Assembly (NCBI GenBank): GCA_003557605.1
Contig: PWNW01000038.1
Location: 1 to 19,403 of the forward strand
Direction of reading: 5' to 3'
DNA: 19,403 nt
Source: Spirochaetaceae bacterium
GTDB taxonomy: Bacteria > Spirochaetota > Spirochaetia > PWKH01
The notes beneath the pieces are model-generated. The model saw only the letters and a list, made by a program, of their open reading frames with translations, was not told the DNA's origin and searched no databases. The position numbers were made by a program, and so were the translations under genes. Position 1 is the first letter of the stretch. Every line of letters starts with the position of its first letter. Shown here piece by piece: positions 1 to 7,401 of this stretch.

Positions 1-763
1 ATGTTCCATCATACTCGATTTCCCTGAAGCACTTCATTACCTCAGGATAGTTCACGTCCCCTGCCAGCAGGTCAACAAATCCGTTGAGATTGCCCGCTTC
101 AACTCGGAAATCCTTCAGATGTACGGCAAAAATCCTGGGCCCGAGAATCTCTATCCAGTGCTCAGGATGCCCGTAGAGCATCACATTGCCCACATCAAAG
201 TATGAGCCCACCATCGGAGAATCGAAGGAGTCAATAAACTCCCGCATCTCAACAGGACTGAGCAGAAACCTGTTCCACACATTCTCAATCCCAATTTGCA
301 CCTGCTTTTCCTCTGCATAGGGAAGCACAGCCAGCAGGGATTCCCTGGCACGCTGCTGCACCAGATCATATCGCTGGGGAGCAAAGTCGGGAACAAAACA
401 GGCAGAGACCATACCCGGAAGATAGAGAATGGTGCGGCATCCCAGCCAGGATGCTATCTCTATCTGCTTTTTGGCGTTCTCAACTGCCTGCTTTCTCACC
501 TCTTCGTCGGGACTGGTGGGGGACGCTCCCCAGGCAAGTCCTGCAGCCAACGTCTCCAGACCAATGTTCCTCTTTTCTGCTTCATTTCGCAGAGCCTCTG
601 CCTCCCTCTGGTCAGTCTCAGGGGTAACCGCTCCGACGGGGTCAACGGTAAACTCAAACACGTCAAGGCCGAGTTCTGATACCCGTTCAAGGGCCTCTGC
701 GCCAGTCAGAGGACTGCCGTCGGGCTTCGGAGGAAAGGCCCAGTAGTTCAATCCTTTTTTCAT
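1..763 (-). CDS. Sugar phosphate isomerase/epimerase, TIM barrel (3' end cut by window edge)
   Basis: The reading frame starts at ATG 763, has AAGGAG eight bases upstream, and runs open through 254 codons to the left edge. It has no signal peptide, so it acts in the cytoplasm. The protein reads as the xylose-isomerase-like TIM barrel family (IolE, D-tagatose 3-epimerase, MocC-like). Visible features are a GIENVWN strand with Glu160, FDVGN with Asp190, and VHLKDF with His215, three of the four usual metal ligands. The LAGDVNYPEV segment is typical of the family; the fourth ligand (a C-terminal Glu) would lie beyond the edge. It is the last visible gene of the importer operon, 21 bases after the second permease, so it probably epimerises or isomerises the imported sugar or an early intermediate. 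Family is confident; substrate is unknown. Confidence 0.9.
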   Translation of the reverse strand, partial: MKKGLNYWAFPPKPDGSPLTGAEALERVSELGLDVFEFTVDPVGAVTPETDQREAEALRNEAEKRNIGLETLAAGLAWGASPTSPDEEVRKQAVENAKKQIEIASWLGCRTILYLPGMVSACFVPDFAPQRYDLVQQRARESLLAVLPYAEEKQVQIGIENVWNRFLLSPVEMREFIDSFDSPMVGSYFDVGNVMLYGHPEHWIEILGPRIFAVHLKDFRVEAGNLNGFVDLLAGDVNYPEVMKCFREIEYDGT

Positions 764-784
764 GAATTCTTCTCCTTGTTGGTA

Positions 785-1624
785 TTATCCTTTTACTGCA
801 CCGCTGGCTAGACCTGACACAAGCTGCTTCTCAATCAGGAAGAACAGCACCAGCACGGGGATAAGGGCAAGAAAGGCCGCAACCGTGAGCATTTCCCACT
901 GGGTGGACCATCTTCCAACGAACTGATAGATTCCCAGAGTAAGCGGCATCCTCGGCTGAGCATTAATAAATGACAGCGCAAAGAGGAAGTCGTTCCATGC
1001 GGTAATAAATGCATATATCATAGCAGTCACCAGTCCTGGTGCCGCTACAGGGATCATAATCCGAATCAGTGTTCCCATCCGGGAGCACCCGTCAATAGTG
1101 GCGGCCTCCTCAATCTCCTTGGGGATTGAGGCGAAATACCCGAACATCAGCCAGGTGGTGAAGGACAGGGTAAACACCGTATTTGCCAGCACCAGTCCAA
1201 GATAGGTATCCAGCAGCTGCAGACGGACGAATATCCTGAACAGTGAAATGATAATGATCACGGGACTGAACATCTGCATGGCCAGCAGGGAGTAAAGTAT
1301 GGTCGAACGTCCGTAGAACTTGAAGCGGGCAATGGCATAAGCCGCAGGAAGGGTGATAATGACATTGAGAAAGGTGGTTCCCAGCCCGACAATGATGCTG
1401 TTGCGGAAATAGCTGTAGAGATGGTACTCCCCCCACACCTTGATGAAGTTGTCAAATGCCAGTGCCAGGGGAATCCAGTAAGGAGGACGTACATATATCT
1501 CCTGGCTTGACTTCAGCATGGTGGAAATCATTACAAAGAACGGGAACAGCAGAAACAGCAGCAGTGCCAGGGTCAGCAGAAACACAGGAAACTTGTATCG
1601 GTTTCTCCAGGTAATTCTCATCAT
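785..1624 (-). CDS. Carbohydrate ABC transporter permease, MalG-like (CUT1 family)
   Basis: This 279-residue inner-membrane protein has about six hydrophobic segments. The first is at about residues 13-34. The binding-protein-dependent permease EAA loop is clear at residues 170-195 (EIEEAATIDG, then IMIPVAAPGL) and contacts the ATPase. Length and the short N-terminus before TM1 fit the MalG/AraQ subunit of CUT1 importers. Its ATG (or the adjacent second ATG at 1621) overlaps the stop of the upstream permease in an ATGA arrangement, so the two are translationally coupled. No ATPase gene lies in the window. CUT1 systems often use a shared MsmX-type ATPase encoded elsewhere, which is likely here. 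Confidence 0.93.
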   Translation of the reverse strand: MMRITWRNRYKFPVFLLTLALLLFLLFPFFVMISTMLKSSQEIYVRPPYWIPLALAFDNFIKVWGEYHLYSYFRNSIIVGLGTTFLNVIITLPAAYAIARFKFYGRSTILYSLLAMQMFSPVIIIISLFRIFVRLQLLDTYLGLVLANTVFTLSFTTWLMFGYFASIPKEIEEAATIDGCSRMGTLIRIMIPVAAPGLVTAMIYAFITAWNDFLFALSFINAQPRMPLTLGIYQFVGRWSTQWEMLTVAAFLALIPVLVLFFLIEKQLVSGLASGAVKG

Positions 1625-2520
1625 AGGGCTTCATCCCCCTTGAAGTACATTTTGGCATAAAAGAGGCTGAATACCATCAGGATGATAAAGGTAACCACCG
1701 CCATGACTGCGGCATCACTGAACCTGAGCCATTCAAATCCGCTTTTGTAGATTGCCGTAATGAGAATGTCCGTGGACCCTGCAGGGCCTCCCCGGGTGAG
1801 GATATATATTGTATTGAAGTCGTTGAAGGTCCAGAGACTTGAAAGCAGGGTGGCAATAAAAATGATCTGCTTGATGCTCGGCAGGGTGATGTAGAAAAAC
1901 TTTCCTGCGGCATTTACTCCGTCAACTGAAGCGGATTCATACAGATCTTTTGATACAGACTGCATGCCCGCCAGAAACACCAGGGCCATAAAGGGTATTC
2001 CAATCCATATGTCGACCCAGATGCAGGAAATAAATGCCCATATCGGAGTGCCCAGCCAAACCGGGGGATTCTGGGTTATTCCCAGAGATATCAAGGTTTG
2101 GTTGAGCAGTCCGAATTCATGATCATATACCCAGCGCCACAGCATGGAACTGATGGGTACGGAAGAAGCCCAGGGAATAATGAACAGCATTCTGGCTGTC
2201 TTCCTGCCGAGAAACTCAACATTGAGACACAGGGCGATAATCATGCCCAGAACGGTCTTCACTATCACCGCAAGAATGGTCCAGACAAATGACCTGCCGG
2301 TGACAGCCCAGAACGTCTCCTGCTGCATCACCCTGATGAAGTTGTCAAGTCCGGTAAAGTTCATCAGTATTCCCAGTCGGTTTGTCTGGTACAGGGACAT
2401 CATGATGACATAGATGATGGGGTAAAACATGAATATGACGAAAAACAGCACCGCCGGAGTAAGCAGCGCATAGGCCATCCAGGCATCACCGCTGATTCTT
2501 CTGATCTTGCCTTTCTCCAT
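1621..2520 (-). CDS. Carbohydrate ABC transporter permease, MalF/UgpA-like (CUT1 family)
   Basis: This 299-residue membrane protein starts at ATG 2520, preceded by AAAGGA. A TTG start seven codons upstream is possible but has no better ribosome site. TM1 lies at about residues 15-42, in the order charged N-terminus, hydrophobic helix, then a FYPI turn typical of the MalF/UgpA class. The EAA loop is at about 193-218 (LYESASVDG, then FYITLPSIKQ). It pairs with the MalG-like subunit encoded directly downstream to form the channel for the sugar bound by the neighbouring binding protein. A hairpin separates it from the binding-protein gene, so expression is probably stepped down relative to that gene. 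Confidence 0.93.
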   Translation of the reverse strand: MEKGKIRRISGDAWMAYALLTPAVLFFVIFMFYPIIYVIMMSLYQTNRLGILMNFTGLDNFIRVMQQETFWAVTGRSFVWTILAVIVKTVLGMIIALCLNVEFLGRKTARMLFIIPWASSVPISSMLWRWVYDHEFGLLNQTLISLGITQNPPVWLGTPIWAFISCIWVDIWIGIPFMALVFLAGMQSVSKDLYESASVDGVNAAGKFFYITLPSIKQIIFIATLLSSLWTFNDFNTIYILTRGGPAGSTDILITAIYKSGFEWLRFSDAAVMAVVTFIILMVFSLFYAKMYFKGDEAL

Positions 2521-2571
2521 GAACAATTTTCCTTTACACAATATCTGCGGTTGCAGCGAACCTCAGCTGCA

Positions 2572-2607
2572 GTTTAAAAGGCCGCCCGAAGGTTTTCCGG
2601 GCGGCCC
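2572..2607 (-). terminator. Intra-operon hairpin with short T tail (attenuating terminator)
   Basis: Directly after the binding-protein stop codon, an 8-base GC-only stem is perfect (GGCCGCCC at 2580-2587 pairing with 2599-2606). Read on the minus strand it is followed by TTTT. The next gene of the operon begins only about 55 bases further on with no strong promoter seen. This fits a leaky terminator or 3'-end-stabilising hairpin that keeps the binding protein in excess over the permeases, as known for other ABC importers. Confidence 0.65.
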
Positions 2608-2617
2608 GGTCGGTCGC

Positions 2618-3856
2618 TTAGAATCCAGTAATCTGGTCCACTGCCCGAGCGGCATCATCAAGAGCCTGCTTGGGAGTCTTCTGGCCGAGGAATGCAAAGG
2701 AGATTGCATCCCAGATGATATCTGTCATTTCTGCAAATCCGTCAATCAAGGGCCAGGGTTTTGCATGTGCAGCAGCTTCATTAAGCACCTGATAGAGGGG
2801 GGTCTGGAACTGGGGAAGTTCAGCAGCGGAGATGGTTACCGGCGGAAAGCCGATAAGCTCATCAAACCGAGCTTTCCATTCATCACGATAGAAGAAATCC
2901 AGGAACAGTCCTGCCTCATCCTTAAACTTCGCATCCTTGAACAGTGCTATTGAGTCGGTGATTACCAGCGGAGCTGAGTCATAGCCTGCAAATCCGGGAA
3001 TCTGGGCATAGGTCACATCAAAGCCCGCACCGGCCTGCTGAAGGGCTGATTCAACCCACGCACCGATCATTACGTAGCCTGCATCACCGGTATAGAACAC
3101 CGGATGGGCTTCCATACGGGTCTGGGCAAGGTATCCCCTGGGAACAACCTCGTCCTTGGCCAGCTGCACCATAAATTCCAGTGCCTTTACGCCGGCAGGA
3201 GAGTTAACCAGGCTCTTTCCGTAGCTTCCGTCTGCCTTAATTTCAAAGAAGTCTCCGCCTGCAGCATAGAAATAGTAAGCGAAATCGGTAAGCTCAGTAT
3301 GCTTGCGGCCCGGCATGATCAGTCCGTACTTGTTGGTATTTCGGCTGATCCTGATCGCTTCCTGGCGCATCTCCTCCATGGTTGCAGGGACTTTGGTGGT
3401 GATGTCATTGTTAATCGCAAGAATTCTGGCGCCTGCAGCGACGGGAAGTCCCCACAGTTTTCCGTTAATGAACGCTTCCTTTGTTCCGTCAAAGATATTG
3501 TCCAAGGTTGCCTGGTTTACATAGTCCTCAACGGGAGCTACCGCATCCATCTCCAGCAGTTCGATGATCCACCGGGTCCCGATAATGCTCAGTTCCGGCG
3601 GGTTGCCTCCGGCAAGAGACGTGGTGAGCTTGTCGTACATCTGGTCCCAGGGAACAGGTACGATATCAAGTGTGATGTCGGGGTACTCAGCCATAAAGGC
3701 GTTCTGAAGCTCCGTCCGGTACGCTTCGGTGAGCCCGTCATAGAGTGCCCAGAACACGGTCACCTTTGGTTTTTCCGGTTCTCTCTGCCCGGCGCTGAAC
3801 ACAAAGGACGCGGCAAGCAGAGAAATAATCAGAAAAACAGTCAGAAACTTTTTCAT
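2618..3856 (-). CDS. Extracellular solute-binding protein, family 1 (sugar ABC importer)
   Basis: This 412-residue protein starts at ATG 3856 behind an excellent AGGAGG site. Residues 1-22 form a signal peptide (Lys-Lys, hydrophobic core, then Phe-Ser-Ala). The mature protein starts near Gly-Gln-Arg-Glu; no lipobox cysteine is present, so it is predicted periplasmic and soluble. The body has the family-1 binding protein pattern, including KVTVFWALYDG, a YPDITLDIVPVPWDQM strand, and a C-terminal region rich in aromatic residues. It delivers a carbohydrate to the two permeases encoded downstream. It is first in the operon with its own strong promoter. The ligand cannot be deduced. Family-1 proteins usually bind oligosaccharides, glycosides or sugar alcohols. 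Confidence 0.93.
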   Translation of the reverse strand: MKKFLTVFLIISLLAASFVFSAGQREPEKPKVTVFWALYDGLTEAYRTELQNAFMAEYPDITLDIVPVPWDQMYDKLTTSLAGGNPPELSIIGTRWIIELLEMDAVAPVEDYVNQATLDNIFDGTKEAFINGKLWGLPVAAGARILAINNDITTKVPATMEEMRQEAIRISRNTNKYGLIMPGRKHTELTDFAYYFYAAGGDFFEIKADGSYGKSLVNSPAGVKALEFMVQLAKDEVVPRGYLAQTRMEAHPVFYTGDAGYVMIGAWVESALQQAGAGFDVTYAQIPGFAGYDSAPLVITDSIALFKDAKFKDEAGLFLDFFYRDEWKARFDELIGFPPVTISAAELPQFQTPLYQVLNEAAAHAKPWPLIDGFAEMTDIIWDAISFAFLGQKTPKQALDDAARAVDQITGF

Positions 3857-3895
3857 ACATTCCTCCTTTTTTTTCGAGCGCTGATCAAATTTTCT

Positions 3896-3937
3896 GTTAC
3901 TCAGTGTTACTGATATCAGCGGCAGTGTCTTTACTGC
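3896..3937. promoter_or_regulatory. Cluster of small dyads in the importer leader (candidate operators)
   Basis: The predicted start site and leader of the binding-protein gene hold several overlapping dyads. CTGATATCAG at 3910-3919 is a perfect 10-base palindrome. GCAGT at 3922-3926 pairs with ACTGC at 3933-3937 across six bases. CAGT-GTT-ACTG occupies 3902-3912. The hexamer GTTACT is repeated at 3896 and 3906. Their position over and just after the start site suits repressor binding, but no regulator can be assigned. Confidence 0.4.
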
Positions 3938-3938
3938 A

Positions 3939-3967
3939 ATTCTATTTCACAACATTTTGGTTGTCAA
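3939..3967 (-). promoter_or_regulatory. Sigma70-type promoter for the importer operon
   Basis: On the minus strand a perfect TTGACA (3967-3962) is followed after exactly 17 bases by TAGAAT (3944-3939). Transcription would begin near 3932, leaving a leader of about 75 bases before the binding-protein ATG at 3856. Confidence 0.75.
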
Positions 3968-3980
3968 GAATAAAAACTTT

Positions 3981-4001
3981 CTAAATTTCTCACCAATTTA
4001 G
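3981..4001. promoter_or_regulatory. 7-7-7 inverted repeat between the divergent -35 boxes
   Basis: CTAAATT (3981-3987) and AATTTAG (3995-4001) form a perfect 7-base inverted repeat with a 7-base spacer. It lies between the outward-facing -35 boxes at 3962-3967 and 4008-4013. AT-rich arms with this spacing resemble operators of ROK-family repressors such as XylR and NagC, and a ROK regulator is encoded nearby. One bound dimer could control both directions. Confidence 0.5.
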
Positions 4002-4007
4002 TATTGC

Positions 4008-4036
4008 TTGACAGATGCATCGAGGCATATTACTAT
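4008..4036 (+). promoter_or_regulatory. Sigma70-type promoter for the plus-strand catabolic operon
   Basis: A perfect TTGACA at 4008-4013 is followed after 17 bases by TACTAT at 4031-4036. The start site would fall near 4043, giving a leader of about 66 bases before the ATG at 4110. Confidence 0.7.
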
Positions 4037-4053
4037 CAGTGTAAGAAATCATC

Positions 4054-4070
4054 ACTAACGTTACGTTAGT
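4054..4070. promoter_or_regulatory. 17-base palindromic operator candidate
   Basis: ACTAACG, TTA, CGTTAGT form a perfect 7-base inverted repeat around a 3-base centre. It sits about 11-27 bases downstream of the predicted start site, a classical blocking position for a repressor of the 4110-13021 operon. The ROK regulator in the same operon is the nearest candidate to bind it. Confidence 0.55.
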
Positions 4071-4109
4071 TGTATTTTTTGATTTATTCGTACCGGACGG
4101 GGGCGTGCC

Positions 4110-5183
4110 ATGAAACATGATGATCTGCTGAAGACCGTTCATTTCGATAGGCCTGATGCAGTACCCGTGATATTCCATATCAACCTCTCATGCTGGGACC
4201 ACTATCCCAGGAGAGATCTTGCTGACCTCATGGCAGCCCATCCGTCCCTGTTTCCCCAAGGGCCTCCTCCCTATGCCGAGCCGGGAACAGCAGTCCCCTA
4301 CCCTGAATGGTGCATTAAGGGTAGGCCATGGAAAGACCCCTGGGGATGCATCTGGGAAACCCCTGTCAGCGGATACATCGGGGCGGTAACCCGCCATCCC
4401 CTTGAGAACCTGGAGGACATGGAAGCATACGAACCCCCGGATCCGGAGCATACCACCCATTGGTACCCCGTTGCCTGGAAGCGGGGACAGTCCCCCTCCG
4501 GAGGATCCATCGGTTTCTTCGACACCCTGCGGTCAGGGGAGATCGGACATGGGCATACCTTTCTGAAGCTCACCGACATCCTCGGCTGCCAGCAGGCTCT
4601 CTGCGGGCTCCATGATGAAGACCCTAGAGTGCTGAGGGTGCTTTCCATGCTTGAACAGTTCAATCTCGGACTGGTCAGGAGGTTCATTGAGTACGGGGAT
4701 GTGCAGTGGCTCGGCTATGCAGAAGACCTGGGCATGCAGATCGGCCCGATGATATCACCCCAAATGTTCCGGGACTGGATCCTTCCGGTCTACAGGACCA
4801 TCATGGAACCTGCACAACGGCACGGTGCGGTCATCCATATGCACTCAGACGGCGATATCCGCATGCTCGCTGAAGATCTGATGAAGCTTCCTGTCCAGGT
4901 GCTGAATATCCAGGACCAGGTAAACGGAATTGACTGGGCAGCCGAGCATCTTAAGGGACGCATCGCTGTTGACTTAGATATCGACCGCCAGCATATAACC
5001 CCCGCAGCTTCACCGGACCAGGTGAGGCAGTACATTATTTCGGTGATGGAGCGGCTGCATGATCCCTCGGGAGGTCTGATACTGACCTTCGGCCTGTATC
5101 CCGGAACTCCGATGGAGAACATCAAGGTCCTGATGGACATCATGGAAGAAATATCTCTCGGGAGAACATCATGGAGCAGCTGA
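4110..5183 (+). CDS. Uroporphyrinogen decarboxylase (UROD)-like family protein
   Basis: This 357-residue cytoplasmic protein belongs to the UROD/cobalamin-methyltransferase fold (COG0407-like). Visible family marks are DPWGCIWE at 77-84, HMHSDGDIR at 243-251, NIQDQVNGID at 266-275 and DLDIDRQ at 288-294. Near-identical motifs recur in uncharacterised UROD-like proteins of Bacillota and spirochaete sugar clusters. The corrinoid methyltransferases MtaA and MtbA bind zinc with a His-x-Cys motif; here the equivalent place reads His-Met-His, so metal binding would differ. It is not part of a haem cluster, so true uroporphyrinogen decarboxylation is unlikely. A methyl-transfer or decarboxylation step on a sugar-derived substrate is possible but unproven. 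It is first in the operon; its last 13 bases overlap the ROK regulator gene. Confidence 0.85.
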   Translation: MKHDDLLKTVHFDRPDAVPVIFHINLSCWDHYPRRDLADLMAAHPSLFPQGPPPYAEPGTAVPYPEWCIKGRPWKDPWGCIWETPVSGYIGAVTRHPLENLEDMEAYEPPDPEHTTHWYPVAWKRGQSPSGGSIGFFDTLRSGEIGHGHTFLKLTDILGCQQALCGLHDEDPRVLRVLSMLEQFNLGLVRRFIEYGDVQWLGYAEDLGMQIGPMISPQMFRDWILPVYRTIMEPAQRHGAVIHMHSDGDIRMLAEDLMKLPVQVLNIQDQVNGIDWAAEHLKGRIAVDLDIDRQHITPAASPDQVRQYIISVMERLHDPSGGLILTFGLYPGTPMENIKVLMDIMEEISLGRTSWSS

Positions 5184-6403
5184 GAATCAAGTCTGCGGTG
5201 AACGCCAATCTGCAGAACAGCATCAACACATCTCTGATCCTGCACTTTGTCAGAAAGCACGGAACTACATACCGTACGGAAATCTCCAAGGCCCTCAGGC
5301 TGAGTCTCCCTGCAGTTTCCCGTGCAGTTGACCAGCTTATATCCATGGGATACCTGAAGGAACAGAAGATCATCACCTCATCTGGAAAACAGGCCCATCA
5401 GGTGGAAATCAATGCCTCCTTAGGGACGTCGGTGGGCATCTCCCTGGAACTTCCCTACATGCGGATTGCCCGTATGGATATGGCAGGAAGCATTCTGGAG
5501 GTGCAGGAAATTGAACTTGATACCAGCACCACCAATCTTGAACAGATGATACTCGACAGCCTGGAGCACTTTCTCACACGAAGTCAGTATGTTGACGACC
5601 GGGAAATACCCATTTCAGCCATCACCCTTGCAGTTCCTGCAGCAATTGACTTCACCCGCCAGCAGGTCCATGCGGTGCTTTACCGGAATATGAGGGAACT
5701 TGACTTAAAAAAACTCTTTGAGCAGACCTTCACGGTCCCTGTGTTCCTGGAAAACACCGAAAACCTGGCCGCCCTGGCAGAAAAGCACTTCGGTGAAGGC
5801 ATTGACGAACAAAGCTTTGCATTTATTACCATACATCATGGAATCGGTGCGGGGTTCATCCTCAACGGACAGCTGTACCGTGGGGCAAACGGAGCAGCGG
5901 GAGAAATCGGCTGCCAGCATATGGGGCACAACCGGTATGTGAGCACTTCCGCATCAGAAACCTTTGAGACCTTTGCATCAATTCACCAGATTCAGCAGAT
6001 CGCCCTGAACTTCCTGCACAAAGGAAGGGGGGAAGAAATATTCAAGGCCGCAAATTATGCCTACAAGAACATCACCCACCAGCTGGTAGGAGATATGGCT
6101 GCAGAAGGCAGCAGGGAAGCACGGAACATCCTTTCCCAGTATGCCCAGATGCTTGCAGCGGGCATCAGCAATGTTCTTGTGACCGTCAATCCGGAGACGA
6201 TCATCCTGGGTGGACAGCTGGTGGAAATCCGGGAGTGCGAAGAGCATATCATTGAACCGCTGAGACATCGGCTTATGGAGCTGGTACCGTTTCCTGTACC
6301 GGGGATCAGACTCACTCGGCTGGGCAAGGAAGCTTCGGTTATCGGAGCATGCCAGATGGGGCTGGAGAATACCATCCTCGGGCAGTATCCCTACAGTTTG
6401 TAA
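5171..6403 (+). CDS. ROK-family transcriptional regulator
   Basis: This 410-residue protein has an N-terminal winged helix-turn-helix at about 20-66 (TEISKALRLSLPAVSRAVDQ) and a ROK sugar-kinase-like domain after about residue 85. The ROK signature lies at about 222-247 (GIGAGFILNG, then GANGAAGEIG). Enzyme residues are lost: the usual Asn-Asp-Ala-Asn catalytic block reads ENTENLAALAE (193-204, Asp replaced by Thr). The Glu-x-Gly-His motif reads EIGCQH, and the zinc-binding CxCGxxGC cluster is absent. It is therefore a sensor rather than a kinase, presumably a repressor relieved by a sugar or sugar phosphate. The start overlaps the end of the upstream gene, so it is co-expressed with the operon it probably controls. 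Its targets are likely the dyads at 3981-4001 and/or 4054-4070. Confidence 0.92.
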   Translation: MEQLRIKSAVNANLQNSINTSLILHFVRKHGTTYRTEISKALRLSLPAVSRAVDQLISMGYLKEQKIITSSGKQAHQVEINASLGTSVGISLELPYMRIARMDMAGSILEVQEIELDTSTTNLEQMILDSLEHFLTRSQYVDDREIPISAITLAVPAAIDFTRQQVHAVLYRNMRELDLKKLFEQTFTVPVFLENTENLAALAEKHFGEGIDEQSFAFITIHHGIGAGFILNGQLYRGANGAAGEIGCQHMGHNRYVSTSASETFETFASIHQIQQIALNFLHKGRGEEIFKAANYAYKNITHQLVGDMAAEGSREARNILSQYAQMLAAGISNVLVTVNPETIILGGQLVEIRECEEHIIEPLRHRLMELVPFPVPGIRLTRLGKEASVIGACQMGLENTILGQYPYSL

Positions 6404-6412
6404 TTTTTTGAT

Positions 6413-6429
6413 CCGGGCAGGGAGCCCGG
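6413..6429 (+). other. Short hairpin between the ROK gene and the NagB-like gene
   Basis: CCGGGC (6413-6418) and GCCCGG (6424-6429) form a perfect 6-base stem with a 5-base loop. No T run follows, so it does not look like a terminator. It may stabilise or punctuate the polycistronic message. Confidence 0.3.
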
Positions 6430-6458
6430 AAATCGATAACACCAATAAGGAGATATGT

Positions 6459-7388
6459 ATGAGAAACGAAAGCAAAGTGGCAAAAGGCTGGTGGGACTAC
6501 ACCTGCCTGGACAAGGAACTGCTTGATGAAGCAGCACGGCTTGATGCAGATGACATCCTCGCACTGCAGCGTCCCGGATTCACAATCAAGTTTTATGAGA
6601 CCCGGGATGAATTTTTCCTGGCTGAAGCGCTTGAGTACATCAAGGCATTTACCGCATCCACCTCGACTGGTCCTGCAGGAATCTGCGGTCCCATAGGACC
6701 TACAGAGCAGCTGCCCCTGGTTGCGAGGATCATCAACGATCTGGAGATTGATGTTCGTGAAGGCCATTTCTGGGGAATGGATGAATGGGTCATAGACGGC
6801 AAGGATGTGGACGAGTCATATCCTCTGAGCTTCAAACGGGCGGACATGGAACTGCTGTTCAACCGCATCGATAAGAAACTGAGAATGCCCGACGAACACC
6901 TCCACTTTCCCACAGCCGACGGCATCGAGGAATTCTCCCGATCATTTGACTCCATCCGATGCATGTATATGCAGGGCGGACAGGGAGAGACCAAGCACTG
7001 GGCATTCAATGATCCTCCGGAGCGTACCGGGGAGTATGTCGATGAACCGCCCGCACCAGAGGAATACCGCAAGCTGAAGACCCGGGTTCTGGAAATCCAT
7101 CCGATGACCATGATACAGAATGCCCGTACCTCCGGAGGAGGGGTAGTGACCAATGTTCCCTCCCATGCCGTGACCGTCGGCCCTCAGGAGACCTGGAAAT
7201 CGGAAAAAGTCAGCATCTGGCATCCAGGCTGGCATGACAACCCCTTCGGAATTCGTCTTTCGGCCTACATGATCTCAAAAGGCATCGCCGACACCTGCGT
7301 GCCCATGTCACTGCTGGCAGACCACCCCGATGTGACCTTCCACTACCTGCTTCCCAATATTGGGACCTGCTCCGTGGAAATGCATTAA
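6459..7388 (+). CDS. NagB-like (glucosamine-6-phosphate isomerase/6-phosphogluconolactonase superfamily) protein
   Basis: The start at 6459 is chosen because AAGGAG lies six bases upstream; an upstream in-frame start at 6408 has no ribosome site. The 309-residue protein has a NagB-type fold: GMDEW at 106-110 corresponds to the DEW/DER active-site strand. GGQGETKHWAFNDPP at 173-187 corresponds to the GxGxDGHIAFNEP motif of glucosamine-6-phosphate deaminase. The histidine and AFN core are kept, but Asp-Gly before the histidine is Thr-Lys. A PSHAVTVGP stretch fits the conserved second loop. The protein is longer than NagB (about 260). It probably catalyses an aldose-ketose isomerisation or a deamination of a phosphorylated (amino)sugar, but true NagB activity should not be assumed. 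Confidence 0.85.
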   Translation: MRNESKVAKGWWDYTCLDKELLDEAARLDADDILALQRPGFTIKFYETRDEFFLAEALEYIKAFTASTSTGPAGICGPIGPTEQLPLVARIINDLEIDVREGHFWGMDEWVIDGKDVDESYPLSFKRADMELLFNRIDKKLRMPDEHLHFPTADGIEEFSRSFDSIRCMYMQGGQGETKHWAFNDPPERTGEYVDEPPAPEEYRKLKTRVLEIHPMTMIQNARTSGGGVVTNVPSHAVTVGPQETWKSEKVSIWHPGWHDNPFGIRLSAYMISKGIADTCVPMSLLADHPDVTFHYLLPNIGTCSVEMH

Positions 7389-7401
7389 CCAGGGGCTGAT
7401 C

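Noticed and set aside
3790..3856. Binding protein as a lipoprotein
   Set aside because: There is no cysteine near the signal-peptide end; the cleavage region reads Phe-Ser-Ala-Gly-Gln.
3104..3913. 269-codon plus-strand frame opposite the binding-protein gene
   Set aside because: It is a shadow: no family motifs, no ribosome site, and the opposite frame has a signal peptide and family-1 pattern.
3902..3937. Small dyads in the importer leader as a riboswitch
   Set aside because: The leader is only about 75 bases and shows no long conserved stem architecture or terminator; short operator dyads explain it better.
6413..6429. Hairpin after the ROK gene as an operon terminator
   Set aside because: No T run follows on either strand, and the next gene begins with a good ribosome site but no promoter.
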